Positions 62,037 to 64,000 of a stretch of 64,000 nucleotides of DNA are shown in pieces. The DNA comes from Lacinutrix himadriensis. GTDB lineage: Bacteria; Bacteroidota; Bacteroidia; Flavobacteriales; Flavobacteriaceae. The notes under the pieces were generated by a model, which saw only the letters and a list, made by a program, of their open reading frames with translations, made no database searches and was not told the origin of the DNA. The DNA lies in assembly GCF_001418105.1 (NCBI RefSeq), contig NZ_LIQI01000031.1, positions 124,001 to 188,000 of the forward strand. The letters are read 5' to 3'. The stretch's first letter is position 1, and every line of letters starts with the position of its first letter. Position numbers and translations under genes: made by a program.

Positions 62037-62932
62037 TGATGCAGTTGTTTTTTAAAAGAATCGGTTTTATTCTGTTACTAGGTTTTGGTATCGCCATGCT
62101 AGTGTCTGCTGGTAGCCTATGGCTTTTACGTCAGTCATCCTTTTATAAGCCTTCTTTTTTAGTAAATGATATCCCGGAAAAGAACTTTGATTATATCGTG
62201 TTAGGAGCAAGTACAGGCTTAACTACATTAAATACTACCGTTATAGATTCGGTGATACAAACGAAAGGAATTAACCTGTCTATGGATGACACCGCTTTAT
62301 CCAGTCAGTACTTAATGTTAGAACATTTTTTAGCACAAGGAAAAACGACGAAATTTTGTGTTTTGGCACCAAGCGCTGCTAGTTTTGATGCTAAAGATCC
62401 TGATATTAGTGATAATGATTATCGGTTTTTACCATATATTAATGAAGATTATGTTTTTCAATATTTTAAGCAGTACACTAGTACAAGAGCAAAGTTGGTA
62501 AGCAATTCGAAATGGTTACCCATGTTGGGCGTTTCTTATTTTAATGTGGAAGTATTTTATCCTTCTCTGTTTACTATTATACAACCCAAAAAGAGAAATA
62601 GATTTGATGCTAAAGGGAATTATACCTATCCGATAAAAAATAATAAAGAGGCTGCTATTTCTGAATTTAAAGCATTTCCGGTTTCTTTTTCAAACCATTA
62701 TATAGCGAAAATAAAAGCCTTATGTATGGCTAATAACATAGAACTGATTTGTTATTTTTCGCCTATAAAAGGGAGGAAAGTGATTGCGGAAACCACTAGT
62801 TTTTCGATCATTAATCATAGCGATGTATTAAAAAACGAAGCTTATTTTTATGATGTCTTACATGTAAATACAAGAGGAAGGCAAATGGCGAGCATACATT
62901 TTGCCAATGTATTTCAAACTTTATTAAAGTAA
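62036..62932 (+). CDS. SGNH-like membrane-anchored protein, partner of the MBOAT
   Basis: A 298-aa protein with one N-terminal membrane anchor (about residues 10-30) and a periplasmic domain. IVLGASTGLTTLN (residues 54-66) fits SGNH block I with serine as nucleophile, and YFYDVLHVNTRGRQ near the C-terminus is the block V D-x-x-H motif. Together with the MBOAT immediately upstream this is the layout of two-part O-acetylation systems, in which the SGNH protein places the acetyl group on the polymer. The rest of the sequence is not recognisable. Confidence 0.72.
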   Translation: MMQLFFKRIGFILLLGFGIAMLVSAGSLWLLRQSSFYKPSFLVNDIPEKNFDYIVLGASTGLTTLNTTVIDSVIQTKGINLSMDDTALSSQYLMLEHFLAQGKTTKFCVLAPSAASFDAKDPDISDNDYRFLPYINEDYVFQYFKQYTSTRAKLVSNSKWLPMLGVSYFNVEVFYPSLFTIIQPKKRNRFDAKGNYTYPIKNNKEAAISEFKAFPVSFSNHYIAKIKALCMANNIELICYFSPIKGRKVIAETTSFSIINHSDVLKNEAYFYDVLHVNTRGRQMASIHFANVFQTLLK

Positions 62933-62945
62933 TGATATCTAATAA

Positions 62946-64000
62946 ATGAAAGATCAATTAAAAATAGCTGTTTATTCTGGAGATATACCAAGTACTACTT
63001 TTATAGAAAGGTTAATACTTGGTTTGTCTAATACCGGAAATAGTATCTATTTGTTTGGCTTTATTAAAAAGAAAGTAAAATACCAGGATTCGGTTTCTGT
63101 TTTTGGGTATAGAAATACGAGATTGCACAAGGCTTTACATTATCTAAAATATAGCTTTTTATTATTCTGTTTTAAGCATAAAGAAAAACGAAAACTAGAT
63201 GCAATATTAAAAAAGCAATCTAAAAATCTATTATTAACTAAGGTAAAGTGCTATCCTGTATTATGGCATAAACCAGATGTTTTTCATGTGCAATGGGCAA
63301 AAGGTTTAGCAGACTGGACTTGGGTGCAAGAATTTGGAATGAAACTCGTGCTTAGTTTACGTGGTGCACACATTAATTATTCTCCTATTGCGGATAAAAA
63401 ATTGGCTGCAATGTATAGCGCATACTTTCCACAAGTAGATGGCTTTCATGCCGTATCTAATGCAATAGGTTTGGAAGCGGTAAAATATGGTGCGTTCCAA
63501 GAAAAAATACATGTGGTGTATAGTGGTTTACCATGTATAGAAGAAAAAAAGACAGCAGCAAAACAAAAGGATGTTTTTCAAATAATTTCTGTAGGAAGAG
63601 CGCATTGGAAAAAAGGCTATACCTACGCATTAGATGCTTGTAATATATTGAAAGCGCAAGGGTTTAAGTTTCACTATACGATTGTTGGTGGTACGAAGGA
63701 TATTGAATTTGCATACCAAATTCATGATCTACACTTAGAGAAGGAAGTACGCTTGATAGATAATTTACCTTATGCCAAAGTGCAAGGGTTAATGCAACAT
63801 GCCGATTTGCTTTTATTACCAAGTGTAGAAGAGGGCATCGCAAATGTAGTTTTAGAAGCCATGCAAAATACTACATTGGTATTAACTACTAATTGTGGTG
63901 GTATGGATGAGGTTATTACAGATGGCGTTAATGGGTTTATGGTGCCTATACGGGACTCGGAAGCCATAGCAACAAAAATATTAGAAATAGAAGCGATACC
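62946..64000 (+). CDS. GT4 glycosyltransferase, 3' end beyond the window
   Basis: From the ATG at 62946 the frame is open for 351 codons to the right edge, with no stop, so the C-terminus is missing. It has LKIAVYSGDIPSTTFIERL at the start, then FHVQWAKGLADW, LVLSLRGAHINYSP, IISVGRAHWKKGYTYALDA, YTIVGGTKDIEF and the E-x7-E region LPSVEEGIANVVLEAMQNTT with NCGGMDEVI. This is a GT-B donor domain of family GT4. It starts 13 bases after the SGNH-like gene and probably belongs to the same operon. Confidence 0.88.
   Translation, partial: MKDQLKIAVYSGDIPSTTFIERLILGLSNTGNSIYLFGFIKKKVKYQDSVSVFGYRNTRLHKALHYLKYSFLLFCFKHKEKRKLDAILKKQSKNLLLTKVKCYPVLWHKPDVFHVQWAKGLADWTWVQEFGMKLVLSLRGAHINYSPIADKKLAAMYSAYFPQVDGFHAVSNAIGLEAVKYGAFQEKIHVVYSGLPCIEEKKTAAKQKDVFQIISVGRAHWKKGYTYALDACNILKAQGFKFHYTIVGGTKDIEFAYQIHDLHLEKEVRLIDNLPYAKVQGLMQHADLLLLPSVEEGIANVVLEAMQNTTLVLTTNCGGMDEVITDGVNGFMVPIRDSEAIATKILEIEAI

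Overview
The window looks like a chromosome fragment of a marine flavobacterium (Bacteroidota, Flavobacteriaceae). The evidence is the low G+C content, a type IX secretion (T9SS) sorting tail, a Wza/Wzc pair of Bacteroidota type, a long SecA without the usual zinc-binding tail, DUF2911 and DUF2795 proteins, TANNTTTG-like promoter boxes, and many short REP-like intergenic repeats. No rRNA, tRNA, CRISPR array, transposase or phage gene was seen.

Layout. 0-2.7 kb: a lipid-linked sugar module on the minus strand (polyprenyl-phosphate sugar synthase, a duplicated LAB_N membrane protein, the start of a GT-C transferase) and a divergent epimerase. 2.9-10.5 kb: a mixed set (regulatory-domain protein, methylthioribose-kinase-like protein plus nucleoside hydrolase, MeaB GTPase, membrane-anchored amidohydrolase, DUF2911 protein). 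10.7-13.3 kb: an ECF sigma factor, a putative membrane anti-sigma protein and a secreted repeat/beta protein in one operon. 13.5-19.8 kb: an M23 peptidase, then a two-gene minus-strand operon in which a 1609-aa multidomain protein ends in a dockerin and the next gene encodes a cohesin with a T9SS tail. 19.9-30.2 kb: housekeeping genes (secA, B12 adenosyltransferase, ABC ATPase, methyltransferase, ABC-F) separated by two repeat-rich intergenic regions.

30.3 kb to the right edge: one large surface-polysaccharide locus, all on the plus strand. It begins with wza and wzc, then tviB and tviC (predicted to make UDP-GalNAcA) separated by a ten-copy palindromic repeat array. After these come a GT-C/GtrB/GtrA group, an ABC exporter (Wzm/Wzt with a C-terminal domain), about ten glycosyltransferases, four sulfotransferases, a DegT aminotransferase, two asparagine-synthase-type amidotransferases, a CysE-like acetyltransferase, and an MBOAT/SGNH acyl-transfer pair. 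The last gene runs off the right edge.

Taken together, the locus predicts a sulfated, probably amidated and acylated acidic polysaccharide exported by an ABC transporter. The points most worth a second look are the cohesin-dockerin-T9SS operon, the family of hairpin repeats whose stems vary in a compensatory way, and the palindromic array inside the capsule locus.
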